A DNA stretch of 64,000 nucleotides from CBDCVN01 sp965223045 (lineage in GTDB: Bacteria; Deinococcota; Deinococci; Deinococcales; Trueperaceae). The position numbers and the translations under genes were made by a program. Below, piece after piece: positions 53,670-62,020 of the stretch. Positions within the stretch are counted from its first letter, which is position 1, and every line of letters begins with the position of its first letter. The stretch is taken from contig CBDCVN010000013.1 of assembly GCA_965223045.1 (NCBI GenBank), forward strand, positions 3,968,001-4,032,000, in the 5' to 3' direction. The notes below the pieces were generated by a model. That model saw only the letters and a list, made by a program, of their open reading frames with translations, did not search any database and was not told the origin of the DNA.

Positions 53670-54798
53670 CTAACTACCGGGACAAAAGTTAAGAGAAGAA
53701 GATTCAGCATAGAAATATGCTGAGCTGAAATGGAAAAAGCAAAGGCAGATCAACTAAAGGACAAACTAAAAGAAGCAAATATAAAACTACATGGAGCAAG
53801 ACTAAACTTCATGTCTCGTTTCATAATGGCGATGATGGCAGTTAGAACAGTAAGTCTATCAAGAGTAGCAAGTGTGCTCAACGGTGCAGTAGAGATTGCA
53901 TCAAACGAAAAACGTATCAAACGCTTCTTCTCAGAAGTAGAAATTGAAGGAGAGTGGTTAGCTAAATGTGTGCTAACTTGGTTACCTAAAGGACCTTACT
54001 TACTCAGTTTAGATCGGACTAACTGGAAACTGGGCAGCATAGACATCAACATTCTGATGTTAGGAGTTGTATATAAAGGCATGGCTTTCCCTTTGCTGTG
54101 GACAGTTTTACCACATGCCGGTAACAGTAACACCACAGAGCGTCTAGCACTCATTGATAGATTGCTAGAAATATTAGGTCATGAAGATATTGAAGCACTG
54201 GTGGCTGATCGTGAGTTCACTGGAAAAGACTGGTTTGAAGGGCTTAAAGAAAGACGAATCAGTTTTGTTATGCGCCTTAGGAATAACACTTTAATAGGTT
54301 GCAAGGGAAGGAATAGACCAGCTAGTGAAAGATACAAGCATCTCAAGGAGGGTGAGGTGTATGTACATTCAAAGCGTTGTAGAGTACTTGGCAATCGCTT
54401 ATACATAGCAGTTACCAGAGCTCCTGATGGAGAGCTAGTGGTAGTTGCCACTACATCAAAGGTTAAAAAGGCTTTAGAGAGATATGCTAAGAGGTGGGGA
54501 ATAGAAACGTTGTTTGGGGCTTTAAAAAGGAGGGGTTTCAATCTTGAGGATACACATGTGAGCATCACATCACGTTTGGACACATTGCTAGCTCTACTAA
54601 CATTAGCATTTACTTGGGCATACTTATTGGGCATATGGCTTCATGAGCAAAGGCCTCTGAAACTTAAGAAGCATGGTTATGCTCCTAAAAGCATATTTAG
54701 ACGTGGTTTTGAATTTCTTCAAAGTGTTATTGTTGCTGTTCTGGGCGAGGCTAAATACTCTTTCAGTTTTTGCCTCCATGTTTTGTCCCCGTAGTTAG
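53670..54798 (+). mobile_element. IS4-family insertion sequence, copy 2 (1129 bp)
   Basis: Same ends and length as copy 1 (5161-6289), in opposite orientation. GCCGGGTTT flanks it at 53661-53669 and 54799-54807. The transposase is unchanged at the protein level. Confidence 0.94.
53730..54794 (+). CDS. IS4-family transposase (copy 2)
   Basis: 354 residues, the same protein as that at 5165-6229 (SLDRTNWKLG, VADREFTGKDW, YAKRWGIETLFGALKRRG). The absence of protein-level differences between copies shows recent movement. The encoded protein is intact, so this element probably remains mobile. Confidence 0.93.
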   Translation: MEKAKADQLKDKLKEANIKLHGARLNFMSRFIMAMMAVRTVSLSRVASVLNGAVEIASNEKRIKRFFSEVEIEGEWLAKCVLTWLPKGPYLLSLDRTNWKLGSIDINILMLGVVYKGMAFPLLWTVLPHAGNSNTTERLALIDRLLEILGHEDIEALVADREFTGKDWFEGLKERRISFVMRLRNNTLIGCKGRNRPASERYKHLKEGEVYVHSKRCRVLGNRLYIAVTRAPDGELVVVATTSKVKKALERYAKRWGIETLFGALKRRGFNLEDTHVSITSRLDTLLALLTLAFTWAYLLGIWLHEQRPLKLKKHGYAPKSIFRRGFEFLQSVIVAVLGEAKYSFSFCLHVLSP

Positions 54799-55054
54799 GC
54801 CGGGTTTAGAAGAACAGTTTACAAATATGGTACCTATGAAACGTGTTGGTAAGTCTGAAGAGATTGCTGAAACTGTTTTTTGGTTATTCTCAGACGCCTC
54901 TTCTTATGTTACAGGAACAAGTTTTCCCGTTGATGGTGGTATGCTAGAACTTTAGAGTCTAGTAAAACGAGAGTTTGTACATAAAGAAATCTAATTTTTA
55001 CATTGAGAAGTGGTGTTAAGCTACTTGTGTGCAGTAGATAAAGGCTAATCAGAA

Positions 55055-55798
55055 ATGAGTATTATAAAGAGCAACATTGAATATATTCCTCACGGGTCCA
55101 TAAGTGATTTTGTACAGCTTGTTTGGTTTTATCCAACCTCAAAAGAAAAAGTGTATGAAATCCTACCAGATGGGTGTATTGATGTGGTTTTTGAACTTTT
55201 TGAGAATTATACCAGCTGCCTAGTTTTTGGTACTACAACACAAAAACAGAGGTTTGCCCTAAAGTCAGAAGCAGACTATTTTGGCATACGTTTTAGGCCT
55301 GGAATGGCTAGGTATTTCCTAGCTTTCCCAGCAAATGAACTAACCAATAATTATCTAGCTCTTGGAAATTTTCTTGGAGTCATTTCTGATCAGTTTCTTG
55401 AGGTGGATTCTTTTACAAATCGTCTCGCTTTAATTACAAACTCAATGCTGAATCAGGTTAAATCTCACAATGTCAAAGTAGCACCTATAGATCATGCTGT
55501 TCGACTAATCCAAAAGAACAATGGAAATGTACGTTTAGATTATCTTTCTTCACAATGTAATCTTAGCACTAAACAGCTACAAAGAACTTTTATAAAAACT
55601 ATAGGAGTTACGCCTAAAACTTTATGTCGTATTATGCGTGTTAGAGCAGCCATAAGTGCCATTACTAAATTACAGCTTACTAAAGAAGTTAACCTTGCTG
55701 AGCTAGCATTTGATATGCATTATAGTGACCAATCACATATGTGTAGAGATTTTCGGCTTTTAACAGGGCATACTCCAGCTAGCTTCCTTACTTCTTAA
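55055..55798 (+). CDS. AraC-family transcriptional regulator
   Basis: 247 residues. The C-terminal AraC domain has two HTHs: VRLDYLSSQCNLSTKQLQRT, and VNLAELAFDMHYSDQSHMCR with FRLLTGHTPASF. The N-terminal part (PHGSISDFVQLVWFYPTSKE, GTTTQKQRFALKSEADYFGI) is the DUF6597-type sensor found in AraC regulators. It lies between the broken SDR and the VOC and dehalogenase genes on the same strand; it could regulate them. Confidence 0.9.
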   Translation: MSIIKSNIEYIPHGSISDFVQLVWFYPTSKEKVYEILPDGCIDVVFELFENYTSCLVFGTTTQKQRFALKSEADYFGIRFRPGMARYFLAFPANELTNNYLALGNFLGVISDQFLEVDSFTNRLALITNSMLNQVKSHNVKVAPIDHAVRLIQKNNGNVRLDYLSSQCNLSTKQLQRTFIKTIGVTPKTLCRIMRVRAAISAITKLQLTKEVNLAELAFDMHYSDQSHMCRDFRLLTGHTPASFLTS

Positions 55799-56017
55799 TG
55801 TCGTTTTTTTTCAAGACTTTTTCTCGTCTATAGACCTATAATCCTCAATCGGTTGGCCTCAGTAGGTTCTTAGAACACACCTCGAGACCCAACTTAAATA
55901 ATTTCTTAGGAGATGAAGTTGAAGTACCTATTCCTTTTTCTAGCATTAGCATTTTCTGCTGGCACTACTCAAGTGGTAGAAACAGACGTTTCTGATGAAG
56001 CATCGAAAGGAAACAAA

Positions 56018-56392
56018 ATGAGGGTTTGGTCTGGCGTGATTACCATAAAAATTCAGGAATCAAAGGAATTTTATGTGGAGTTATTTGGATTTGAAGTTAT
56101 TTATGATAGTGATTGGTTTGTGCTTTTAAAAGCAGGAGAAAGTCAGCTTGGTTTTATGGTTCCAAATCATGAGTCACAGGCTCCTATATTTCACAATGCT
56201 TTTCAAGGTCAAGGCACGTGGATTGCTATTGATGTTGAAGATGTTGATGCTGAATATGAGCGAATGCAATCTCTTGGTGTACCAATTGAGGTACCCATAC
56301 GTGATGAAGCTTGGGGAGATCGTCATTTTGTGATAGTTGACCCAAACGGCATTGGTGTAGATATAGTCAAATACATTCCTCCTACACAATAA
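56018..56392 (+). CDS. VOC/glyoxalase-family protein
   Basis: Start chosen at ATG 56018, preceded by AAAGGA with good spacing. The longer frame from 55913 would add a hydrophobic signal-like N-terminus (KLKYLFLFLALAFSAG), but its start is crowded by AGGAG. The 124-residue product carries MRVWSGVITIKIQESKEFYV, LGFMVPNHE and FVIVDPNGIGVDIV, the beta-alpha-beta VOC repeats of glyoxalase/bleomycin-resistance proteins. Possible roles include fosfomycin- or aldehyde-type detoxification. The export question remains open if the long start is used. Confidence 0.78.
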   Translation: MRVWSGVITIKIQESKEFYVELFGFEVIYDSDWFVLLKAGESQLGFMVPNHESQAPIFHNAFQGQGTWIAIDVEDVDAEYERMQSLGVPIEVPIRDEAWGDRHFVIVDPNGIGVDIVKYIPPTQ

Positions 56393-56424
56393 GGGGCAAA
56401 TTAAGAACTAGAAAGGAAATAAAA

Positions 56425-57426
56425 ATGAATTTAAGAATTTTAGCCACAATTTTTTCGTTACTTGCTTTAAGTAGCTTAGGCACTATTATCTTTGCACAAG
56501 AAAATCAACCTCCTCCTCCAGTTGTTTATGAGGGTCTTAACTTTCCAGAACTACCTTTTACATCAAAGTGGGTAGAAGTAAAACCTGAAGGGTTGCCTGC
56601 TGCTAAGCTACATTACCTTGAGGAAGGCAACCTAGCTGATGACCCAATTTTACTTTTGCACGGCCAACCCACTTGGTCTTATTTGTGGCGAGATGTTATT
56701 CCACATTTAGAACCCCACGGGCGTGTTATAGCAGTAGATTTAATTGGTTTTGGTCGCTCAGGTAAGCCAGATATTGAGTATCGTTACAAAGATCATATTC
56801 AATATATTGAGAGTTTTATTGAGGCACTCGAGCTAAAAAACATCACACTAGTAATCCACGACTGGGGTTCAGCGCTTGGTTTTGATTATGCTGCCCGCAA
56901 TGAAGCTAATGTTAAGGGCATTGCATTTTTTGAAGCATTGCTAGCACCCATTCCAGAGTTGCCAGAGGAGTTTAGAGAAACTTTTACAGCTTTTCGAACT
57001 CCGGGGATAGGCGAAGAACTAATTATCAATCAGAATGTCTTTGTTGAACAGTTTGTTCCAAATTCAATTATTCGTAAGTTGAGTGAAGAAGAGCTTAATG
57101 CTTACCGCGCACCTTTTCCTACACCTACAGAACGTTTACCTGTTTGGCGTTGGCCCAATGAAATTCCTATAGCAGGTGAACCTGCCGATGTTCATGCTGT
57201 GATTGCTAACTATGCTGCTTGGCTTTTTGAAACAGAGTTGCCTATGCTTATGCTTTATGGCACACCGGGAATGATCATTGATTCTGAGGTAGCTAGTCAA
57301 TTTTCTCAAAGCATGAAAAATCTTAGAGTTGCAAGTGTGGGACCGGGCTTGCATTATTTGCAAGAAGATCAACCTGATGCTATTGGTCAACAAATAGTTC
57401 ATTGGTTAGATACTGTAGTTAGATAA
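56425..57426 (+). CDS. Exported haloalkane dehalogenase-like enzyme
   Basis: 333 residues with a signal peptide (ILATIFSLLALSSLG, cleavage near residue 24). The dehalogenase elements are HGQPTWSYLW (79-88, oxyanion; Gln where many have Asn or Glu), the nucleophile Asp146 in VIHDWGSA, a likely catalytic Glu170 in FFEALLAP and His310 in GPGLHYLQE. These match subfamily II haloalkane dehalogenases (DhaA-like). Haloalkane dehalogenases hydrolyse carbon-halogen bonds to alcohols. Export of such an enzyme is unusual. It follows the VOC gene. Confidence 0.86.
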   Translation: MNLRILATIFSLLALSSLGTIIFAQENQPPPPVVYEGLNFPELPFTSKWVEVKPEGLPAAKLHYLEEGNLADDPILLLHGQPTWSYLWRDVIPHLEPHGRVIAVDLIGFGRSGKPDIEYRYKDHIQYIESFIEALELKNITLVIHDWGSALGFDYAARNEANVKGIAFFEALLAPIPELPEEFRETFTAFRTPGIGEELIINQNVFVEQFVPNSIIRKLSEEELNAYRAPFPTPTERLPVWRWPNEIPIAGEPADVHAVIANYAAWLFETELPMLMLYGTPGMIIDSEVASQFSQSMKNLRVASVGPGLHYLQEDQPDAIGQQIVHWLDTVVR

Positions 57427-57495
57427 TAGATAGTTTAGTTATAATGAGTGGCTAGGTAATAATATAGCCTAGCTACTTAACTTTGGCGGATATTT

Positions 57496-58005
57496 ATGAG
57501 TGAATTTAAGCTTGCTAAGCCAAAAGATTATATTGAGCCTTTAGAAGGCCAAGAATCTGTTTGGGATTACCCTGAGTCTATTACTGTAGAAGCTAGTAAA
57601 AGGCAGCTTCAAGTAGTCTTTAATAATGTCACTATTGCCAATACTCAACGTGGCATAAGGGTTTTACAAAGAGGTATCCCGCCTGTTTATTACTTTCCAC
57701 CAGAGGATGTTTTGCTCGAGCACTTAACTAAGGCTAACCACCACACTTACTGCAAATATAAAGGCACTGCTGATTATTGGAACATTCTTGTAGCTAACCG
57801 TACTGCCAAAAATGCTGCTTGGAGTTATCCTGATCCAATTCCGAACACTTCTCCGAAAAATTATATAGCTTTTTATGCACACTTAGTAGACTCTTGTTAT
57901 GTTGATGGTGGCAAAGCAACTTCTCCAGATTGGGTTTGGGTAGGTGGCTGGGTAACTAAAGAAGTCGTTGGACCTTTTTTGAACCAGCAAAGTTGCAATA
58001 TTTAG
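57496..58005 (+). CDS. DUF427-family protein
   Basis: 169 residues. VWDYPESITVEASKRQLQVV, PPVYYFPPEDVLLEHLTKAN and HHTYCKYKGTADYW, SYPDPIP are the DUF427 landmarks. The fold is a small beta barrel of unknown function, common near enzymes of small-molecule metabolism. It ends the plus-strand cluster begun at 52485. Confidence 0.85.
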   Translation: MSEFKLAKPKDYIEPLEGQESVWDYPESITVEASKRQLQVVFNNVTIANTQRGIRVLQRGIPPVYYFPPEDVLLEHLTKANHHTYCKYKGTADYWNILVANRTAKNAAWSYPDPIPNTSPKNYIAFYAHLVDSCYVDGGKATSPDWVWVGGWVTKEVVGPFLNQQSCNI

Positions 58006-58200
58006 TCCTGACTTCTACAAGTCATTAAGAGCTATCCTGATTTGTGAAAATTGATTTCACCTTGAACATGATGCTTTACAAATTTAAGATGCAAAACTTG
58101 TATACTTAACACGGCTTAGTTTTAGACATTTACTCTTAAGATTTTTAGGTGTACAGTGCGCGATATCTATCAAGAATCCCTCTATACAAAATGTTCTGTT

Positions 58201-58770
58201 TTAACCCATTTTTAGTATAGATAGTAAACGTTGAAGCTTTCTGATTTGCTGTACGTGTGTGCTCAGATGAATTTGATCCAAAATAACTGCTTTCTCAAGC
58301 GTTATCGGTCCTGTAACAGGATGTTTAAAAAAAGTTTTGCACAGGGTATTTTTATCAAAACTATCTACATAAGATTTTATCAACTTATGATTTTCATCCC
58401 ATTGACACCGCAGCTCAGGCAATGAAGTATTGCTTTGTGGAATCATCTTAGATGAAGGTACTTTCACAGGAATGTTATGCTCTAATATGAAGAGTACCAT
58501 TTGATAGGTAAAACGGGTTCTGAAACTGCGCTTTAGTTCGACAAGCTGTGAAACCTTGGGAAAGCCTCGAAAGACATACCTTTCAGCAATAACCAAATGT
58601 TCGACTATTTCAAGTATTGACCACTTGTTTGGTAGTGATTTGGCCTCAAGCTGTTCAATATCAAGAACCTCGACCTCATCTAGTAGAGCACAGCACTTTT
58701 GGTCTAATGCTTGAACTTTTTTATGTAGCCTTATCAAAATAGTTTCCTCTATTACCCACCTAAGCAGCAT
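58201..58770 (-). CDS. DinB-family protein
   Basis: About 190 residues from ATG 58770, which lies inside the hypD end; a TTG start with AGAGGAA upstream (near 58743) is also plausible. LPNKWSILEIVEHLVIAERY and QIHLSTHVQQIRKLQRLL hold the metal-binding His residues of the DinB/YfiT fold. These enzymes act on thiols (bacillithiol or mycothiol transfer). The overlap with hypD suggests a shared transcript but no shared function is evident. Confidence 0.82.
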   Translation of the reverse strand: MLLRWVIEETILIRLHKKVQALDQKCCALLDEVEVLDIEQLEAKSLPNKWSILEIVEHLVIAERYVFRGFPKVSQLVELKRSFRTRFTYQMVLFILEHNIPVKVPSSKMIPQSNTSLPELRCQWDENHKLIKSYVDSFDKNTLCKTFFKHPVTGPITLEKAVILDQIHLSTHVQQIRKLQRLLSILKMG

Positions 58771-59866
58771 GTTGTTGATGAACATAGTTAAAATAAGCGG
58801 CACAAGCACCCTCATTTGATACCATCAGTGCACCGATAGGGTGCTCCGGGTTACACTCGGTGCCAAATAATTTGCATTGTGATGGTTTTAGTACACCTTT
58901 TAGCACCTCCCCACACTGTGCAGCTTTGGGATCAGTCACACTCACACTCTTCATTTCAAAGCGCTTTTCACTATCCCAATCAGAATAAGTATCGCTAATT
59001 GCTAAGGCAGATTGCGAAATGAAACCAAGGCCACGCCACTCAAAATAGGGCCTTAGGGTAAAGGTTTCTGCCATTGCTTTCAGGGCAGCTACATTACCAT
59101 CCCATGGGACAACCCTTGCATATTGGTTTTCAACTTTATGTTCGCCAGCTTTCAGTTGTTTTAAGATCATGAAAATACTTTGTAATAGATCAAGTGGTTC
59201 AAAGCCAGATATAACAATGGGTTTTTTATAGTTTTTAGCTACAAATTCATAAGGGCAGCAACCAACAACAGTAGAAACGTGACCCGGGCCAATGAAAGCA
59301 TCTAGTCGCATATCTGGTGAATCAAGAATTGCGCGAATTGGCGGAATGATGGTGACATGGTTGTTAAAGATGCTAAAGTTCTTTATGTTTAGCGCTCGAG
59401 CACGCCTCAAAGTAAGAGCAGTAGAAGGAGCAGTAGTTTCAAAGCCTATAGCAAAAAAGACTATGTGCCTATCAGGATTTTTCTCTGCTAGTTTGAGGGC
59501 ATCTAAAGGTGAGTAAACCATGCGAATATCTCTACCCTTAGCTTTCATTTCAAGTGCAGTGCCTTTACGACCTGGTACACGCATCATATCTCCAAAAGCG
59601 GTCAGGATAACGTTACTATCTTCAGTTAAGTTTAGGCCATCATCTACTCGCCCAATAGGTAAGACACAAACAGGGCAACCGGGACCATGAATAAGTTCAA
59701 TATTATCGGGCAATAAATCTTTTAAACCAAACCTATAAATTGCATGGGTATGACCACCACAAACTTCCATAATGTGGTAGTGGTAGTCTGGGTCAGCCAA
59801 GCGCTTAATTTCAGCTACTGTTTTTTTAATTAGTTCAGGGTTTCTAAACTCGTCAACGTATTTCAT
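58760..59866 (-). CDS. hypD: Hydrogenase maturation protein HypD
   Basis: 368 residues. The diagnostic motifs are present: MEVCGGHTHAIYRFGL, HGPGCPVCVLP, GFETTAPS, SIFNNHVTI, GPGHVSTVVG and the C-terminal Cys-rich region (AAQCGEVLKG, CKLFGTECNPEHP). HypD carries a 4Fe-4S cluster and, with HypC, assembles the Fe(CN)2CO group of [NiFe] hydrogenase. It is preceded by two HypC-like genes and its own stop overlaps the DinB start. hypE is 12 kb downstream. Confidence 0.96.
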   Translation of the reverse strand: MKYVDEFRNPELIKKTVAEIKRLADPDYHYHIMEVCGGHTHAIYRFGLKDLLPDNIELIHGPGCPVCVLPIGRVDDGLNLTEDSNVILTAFGDMMRVPGRKGTALEMKAKGRDIRMVYSPLDALKLAEKNPDRHIVFFAIGFETTAPSTALTLRRARALNIKNFSIFNNHVTIIPPIRAILDSPDMRLDAFIGPGHVSTVVGCCPYEFVAKNYKKPIVISGFEPLDLLQSIFMILKQLKAGEHKVENQYARVVPWDGNVAALKAMAETFTLRPYFEWRGLGFISQSALAISDTYSDWDSEKRFEMKSVSVTDPKAAQCGEVLKGVLKPSQCKLFGTECNPEHPIGALMVSNEGACAAYFNYVHQQHAA

Positions 59867-60090
59867 TGTGTTTCTGCCTTGGCAATAGCAACGCCCATAT
59901 GTACGAGGATAATGTCATTAGGCTTTACCGTTAGAAAGTCAATAGCTACCTCAGTTTGTTGTCCTAGCCTGTCTTCGACTAGGGCGTTGGGTGGGGTTAG
60001 CTCGAGCACTCTAACAGGCACCACCATATCACCACAGGTACTGCAACCATCCTGATCAAGAGTGCAGGTACCTAAATCCTCAAGTTCCAT
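59863..60090 (-). CDS. Second HypC-like protein with Cys-rich N-terminus
   Basis: 75 residues. The N-terminus DLGTCTLDQDGCSTCGDMVV is followed by PVRVLELTPPNALVEDRL, DFLTVKPNDIILVHMGVAIA, the beta-barrel of HypC proteins. Canonical HypC starts with an essential Met-Cys; here Cys residues instead lie within the N-terminal insert (CTLDQDGCSTCGD), a variant known in some hydrogenase clusters. It overlaps both neighbours (hypC and hypD) by a few bases, so all three are co-translated. Confidence 0.8.
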   Translation of the reverse strand: MELEDLGTCTLDQDGCSTCGDMVVPVRVLELTPPNALVEDRLGQQTEVAIDFLTVKPNDIILVHMGVAIAKAETQ

Positions 60091-60367
60091 CGTTTGGTTC
60101 CTCTACCATACCGTAACCTTGCACTTCTTCTAAAGCTTCGTCTGCTTCGCCCAGCATTTCTAAAAGTTGCATTTGCTCAGCAGCTTCTTTAGCACTTATT
60201 TTGCTTAGAGCAAAGCCTACATGGATAAGAACCCAGTCATTAATGCTAAGGGTTTCTTCTTCTAGTAAGTCAATATTAACTTTGCGGCGTACACCTGAGA
60301 CGTTGACAGTGGCGAAGTGTTCATTGTCTACAAATTCTGTAATTTTTCCCGGGATGGCAAGGCACAT
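60080..60367 (-). CDS. hypC: Hydrogenase maturation chaperone HypC
   Basis: 95 residues starting MCLAIPGKITEF, the Met-Cys start required for HypC function. The barrel (VNVSGVRRKVNIDLLEEE, WVLIHVGFALSKI) is canonical; a Glu-rich tail follows. HypC carries the iron precursor from HypD to the hydrogenase large subunit. It is the first of the hypC-hypC2-hypD group on the minus strand. Two HypC copies may serve different hydrogenases or functions. Confidence 0.95.
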   Translation of the reverse strand: MCLAIPGKITEFVDNEHFATVNVSGVRRKVNIDLLEEETLSINDWVLIHVGFALSKISAKEAAEQMQLLEMLGEADEALEEVQGYGMVEEPNDGT

Positions 60368-60436
60368 AGTTAGCTACTATCCTTTATCTTATTCAAAAAA
60401 CTGCTCATCTTCAAATAAACAGTATGTCAGAAAAAG

Positions 60437-60650
60437 TCCTACTATAGTAGGTCAGAGTATCACTGATTAATCAGGAGAAATAATGGCCTAGAATAGCATA
60501 GCATCTGTGTAGCAGATGCTTCTAAGCAATGTTCTCCCAAAAGGAGGGAACATCAGTAATAAGTTAAGTAGCGTTCGTTCCTCACACCATTTTTTGGTGC
60601 CCGTGATTTGCAACGTTATCCGCGACTTGATAGAAAGACGAAAGGAGCAT
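60437..60650 (+). promoter_or_regulatory. Hairpin-rich leader upstream of a small lipoprotein
   Basis: Contains the palindrome CCTACTATAGTAGG at 60437-60450, the stem GCATCTG/CAGATGC at about 60500-60520, a CTCC/GGAG hairpin near 60535-60547 and a CACACCA/TGGTG hairpin near 60580. It precedes a small lipoprotein gene at 60654. The density of stems over 200 bases is suggestive of a structured leader, but no class was recognised. Confidence 0.4.
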
Positions 60651-60653
60651 ACT

Positions 60654-60779
60654 ATGAGGCTAATAATTGTAAGTGTAGCGTTAGGGGGCATGTTGTTGGG
60701 ATGTATTCCTAGTGATGTAGGTAAAACTACAGATGAATTTGCCACATGTGATTTTTTTTCTGTAGTAATTTTCAGTTAG
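60654..60779 (+). CDS. Very small lipoprotein
   Basis: 41 residues (MRLIIVSVALGGMLLGC, then IPSDVGKTTDEFATCDFF). GAAAGGAGC 7 bases upstream is a good ribosome site, and LLGC is a lipobox. The mature part is only about 25 residues. It is too short for confident family assignment, but signal and Shine-Dalgarno support a real gene. Confidence 0.6.
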   Translation: MRLIIVSVALGGMLLGCIPSDVGKTTDEFATCDFFSVVIFS

Positions 60780-60952
60780 AGATATATTTTTAAGCAGATT
60801 GAGAGTTGTATTTCGAACATTTGATGCTTACAATCTTGCATCTTTCAAATTACTAGGATAAAGTACGCATAGCGTCTAAGGTATGTATTTAAGTATAGCC
60901 TAGAAAGTTTTATGCTTATCTCCGAGCCAAATTATGAACAACAGGAAAATTT

Positions 60953-62020
60953 ATGTCAAAAGTTAATATAGGTATCTTGGGTGCAAGTGGTTATGGAGGG
61001 GCAGAGCTTTTACGCCGCTTATTTAAGCATCCTTATGTTAATATTACTGCATTAGCCTCTAGACAATTTACAGGTCAACCATTAGAGTCATGCTGGCCCC
61101 AATTTGCAAGCACTAAATCAGAACTTTTCTTTACTAGTGTAGAAGAAACTATTGATAATTGTGATGTGCTTTTCTCAGCTGCTCCACATGGCTCAGCAAT
61201 GTTACTGGTTAAAAAGGCTTTTGATCAGCACAAGAAGGTTATTGACCTATCAGCAGATTTTCGTTTTTCTCCCAAGGATTTCGCTCATTGGTATGGCCAA
61301 GACAGTCCTTGTCCTGAGCTCTATCAAGAAGCCATTTACGGCTTAAGTGAATTTCACCATGAAGAAGTGCGAGCAGCTAAACTAGTTGCTAATCCGGGGT
61401 GCTATCCAACAACTTCAGCTTTTGCCTTGGCACCTTTGGCTGCAAATAATCTTTTAGGAGAAGATGTTATTGTAAATGCAGCTTCAGGAGTTTCAGGTGC
61501 GGGACGCAGTGCTAAGCAAGCAATAATCTTTAGTGAAATCAATGAAAACTTTAAACCCTATAGAATAGCAGGTACTCATCTCCATACAGCTGAAATAGAA
61601 AATACTTTGGGTAGAGTTAAAGCCATGGGCACTAAACTAAGGACACACAGCGATTTTCAGCCTGTCACTATTAGTTTTAACCCTCACCTTTTACCTATGA
61701 CAAGGGGGATATTAGTAACTTGCTACACTAAACCTAAGCAATCACTAAGCACAGAAGAATTATATGAACTCTATGAAAATTTTTACTCTGACGAAACACT
61801 TATTCATGTTCAAAAAGACCTGCCGCAAACAAAAGCGGTATATGGAACAGATCTTTGTCTTGTAAGCGTTCGTTTTGATAAACGTGCTAAACTAATAGTT
61901 GTTATGGCTGTAATTGACAATCTAGGTAAAGGTGCTGCAGGGCAAGCTCTACAAAATTTTAATCTTATGCATAATTTCCAAGAAACTCTTACTTTAGAAA
62001 CGCAGGTGGTGTGGCCATGA
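60953..62020 (+). CDS. argC: N-acetyl-gamma-glutamyl-phosphate reductase
   Basis: 355 residues. NADP-binding GASGYGGAELL and catalytic Cys150 in NPGCYPTTSAF, with GTHLHTAEIE and MAVIDNLGKGAAGQALQ at the C-terminus. This is the classical arginine-pathway enzyme, reducing N-acetylglutamyl phosphate to the semialdehyde. argJ overlaps by four bases (ATG at 62017). Compare the LysY-type paralogue at 42294. Confidence 0.95.
   Translation: MSKVNIGILGASGYGGAELLRRLFKHPYVNITALASRQFTGQPLESCWPQFASTKSELFFTSVEETIDNCDVLFSAAPHGSAMLLVKKAFDQHKKVIDLSADFRFSPKDFAHWYGQDSPCPELYQEAIYGLSEFHHEEVRAAKLVANPGCYPTTSAFALAPLAANNLLGEDVIVNAASGVSGAGRSAKQAIIFSEINENFKPYRIAGTHLHTAEIENTLGRVKAMGTKLRTHSDFQPVTISFNPHLLPMTRGILVTCYTKPKQSLSTEELYELYENFYSDETLIHVQKDLPQTKAVYGTDLCLVSVRFDKRAKLIVVMAVIDNLGKGAAGQALQNFNLMHNFQETLTLETQVVWP

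Larger units (their letters stand above)
53059..54955 (+). pseudogene. Classical SDR oxidoreductase split by IS4 copy 2
   Basis: Exons 53059-53669 and 54808-54955. The N-terminal part has LITGGSTGIGFATAKKLAEE, NNAG and YVASKFGVNGL (the YxxxK pair). Excising the IS with one GCCGGGTTT rejoins MPGLEEQFTNMVPMKRVG through ASSYVTGTSFPVDGGMLEL, 252 residues, the standard SDR size. The original was a classical glucose/ribitol-type dehydrogenase. Only a truncated product can be made now. Confidence 0.92.
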
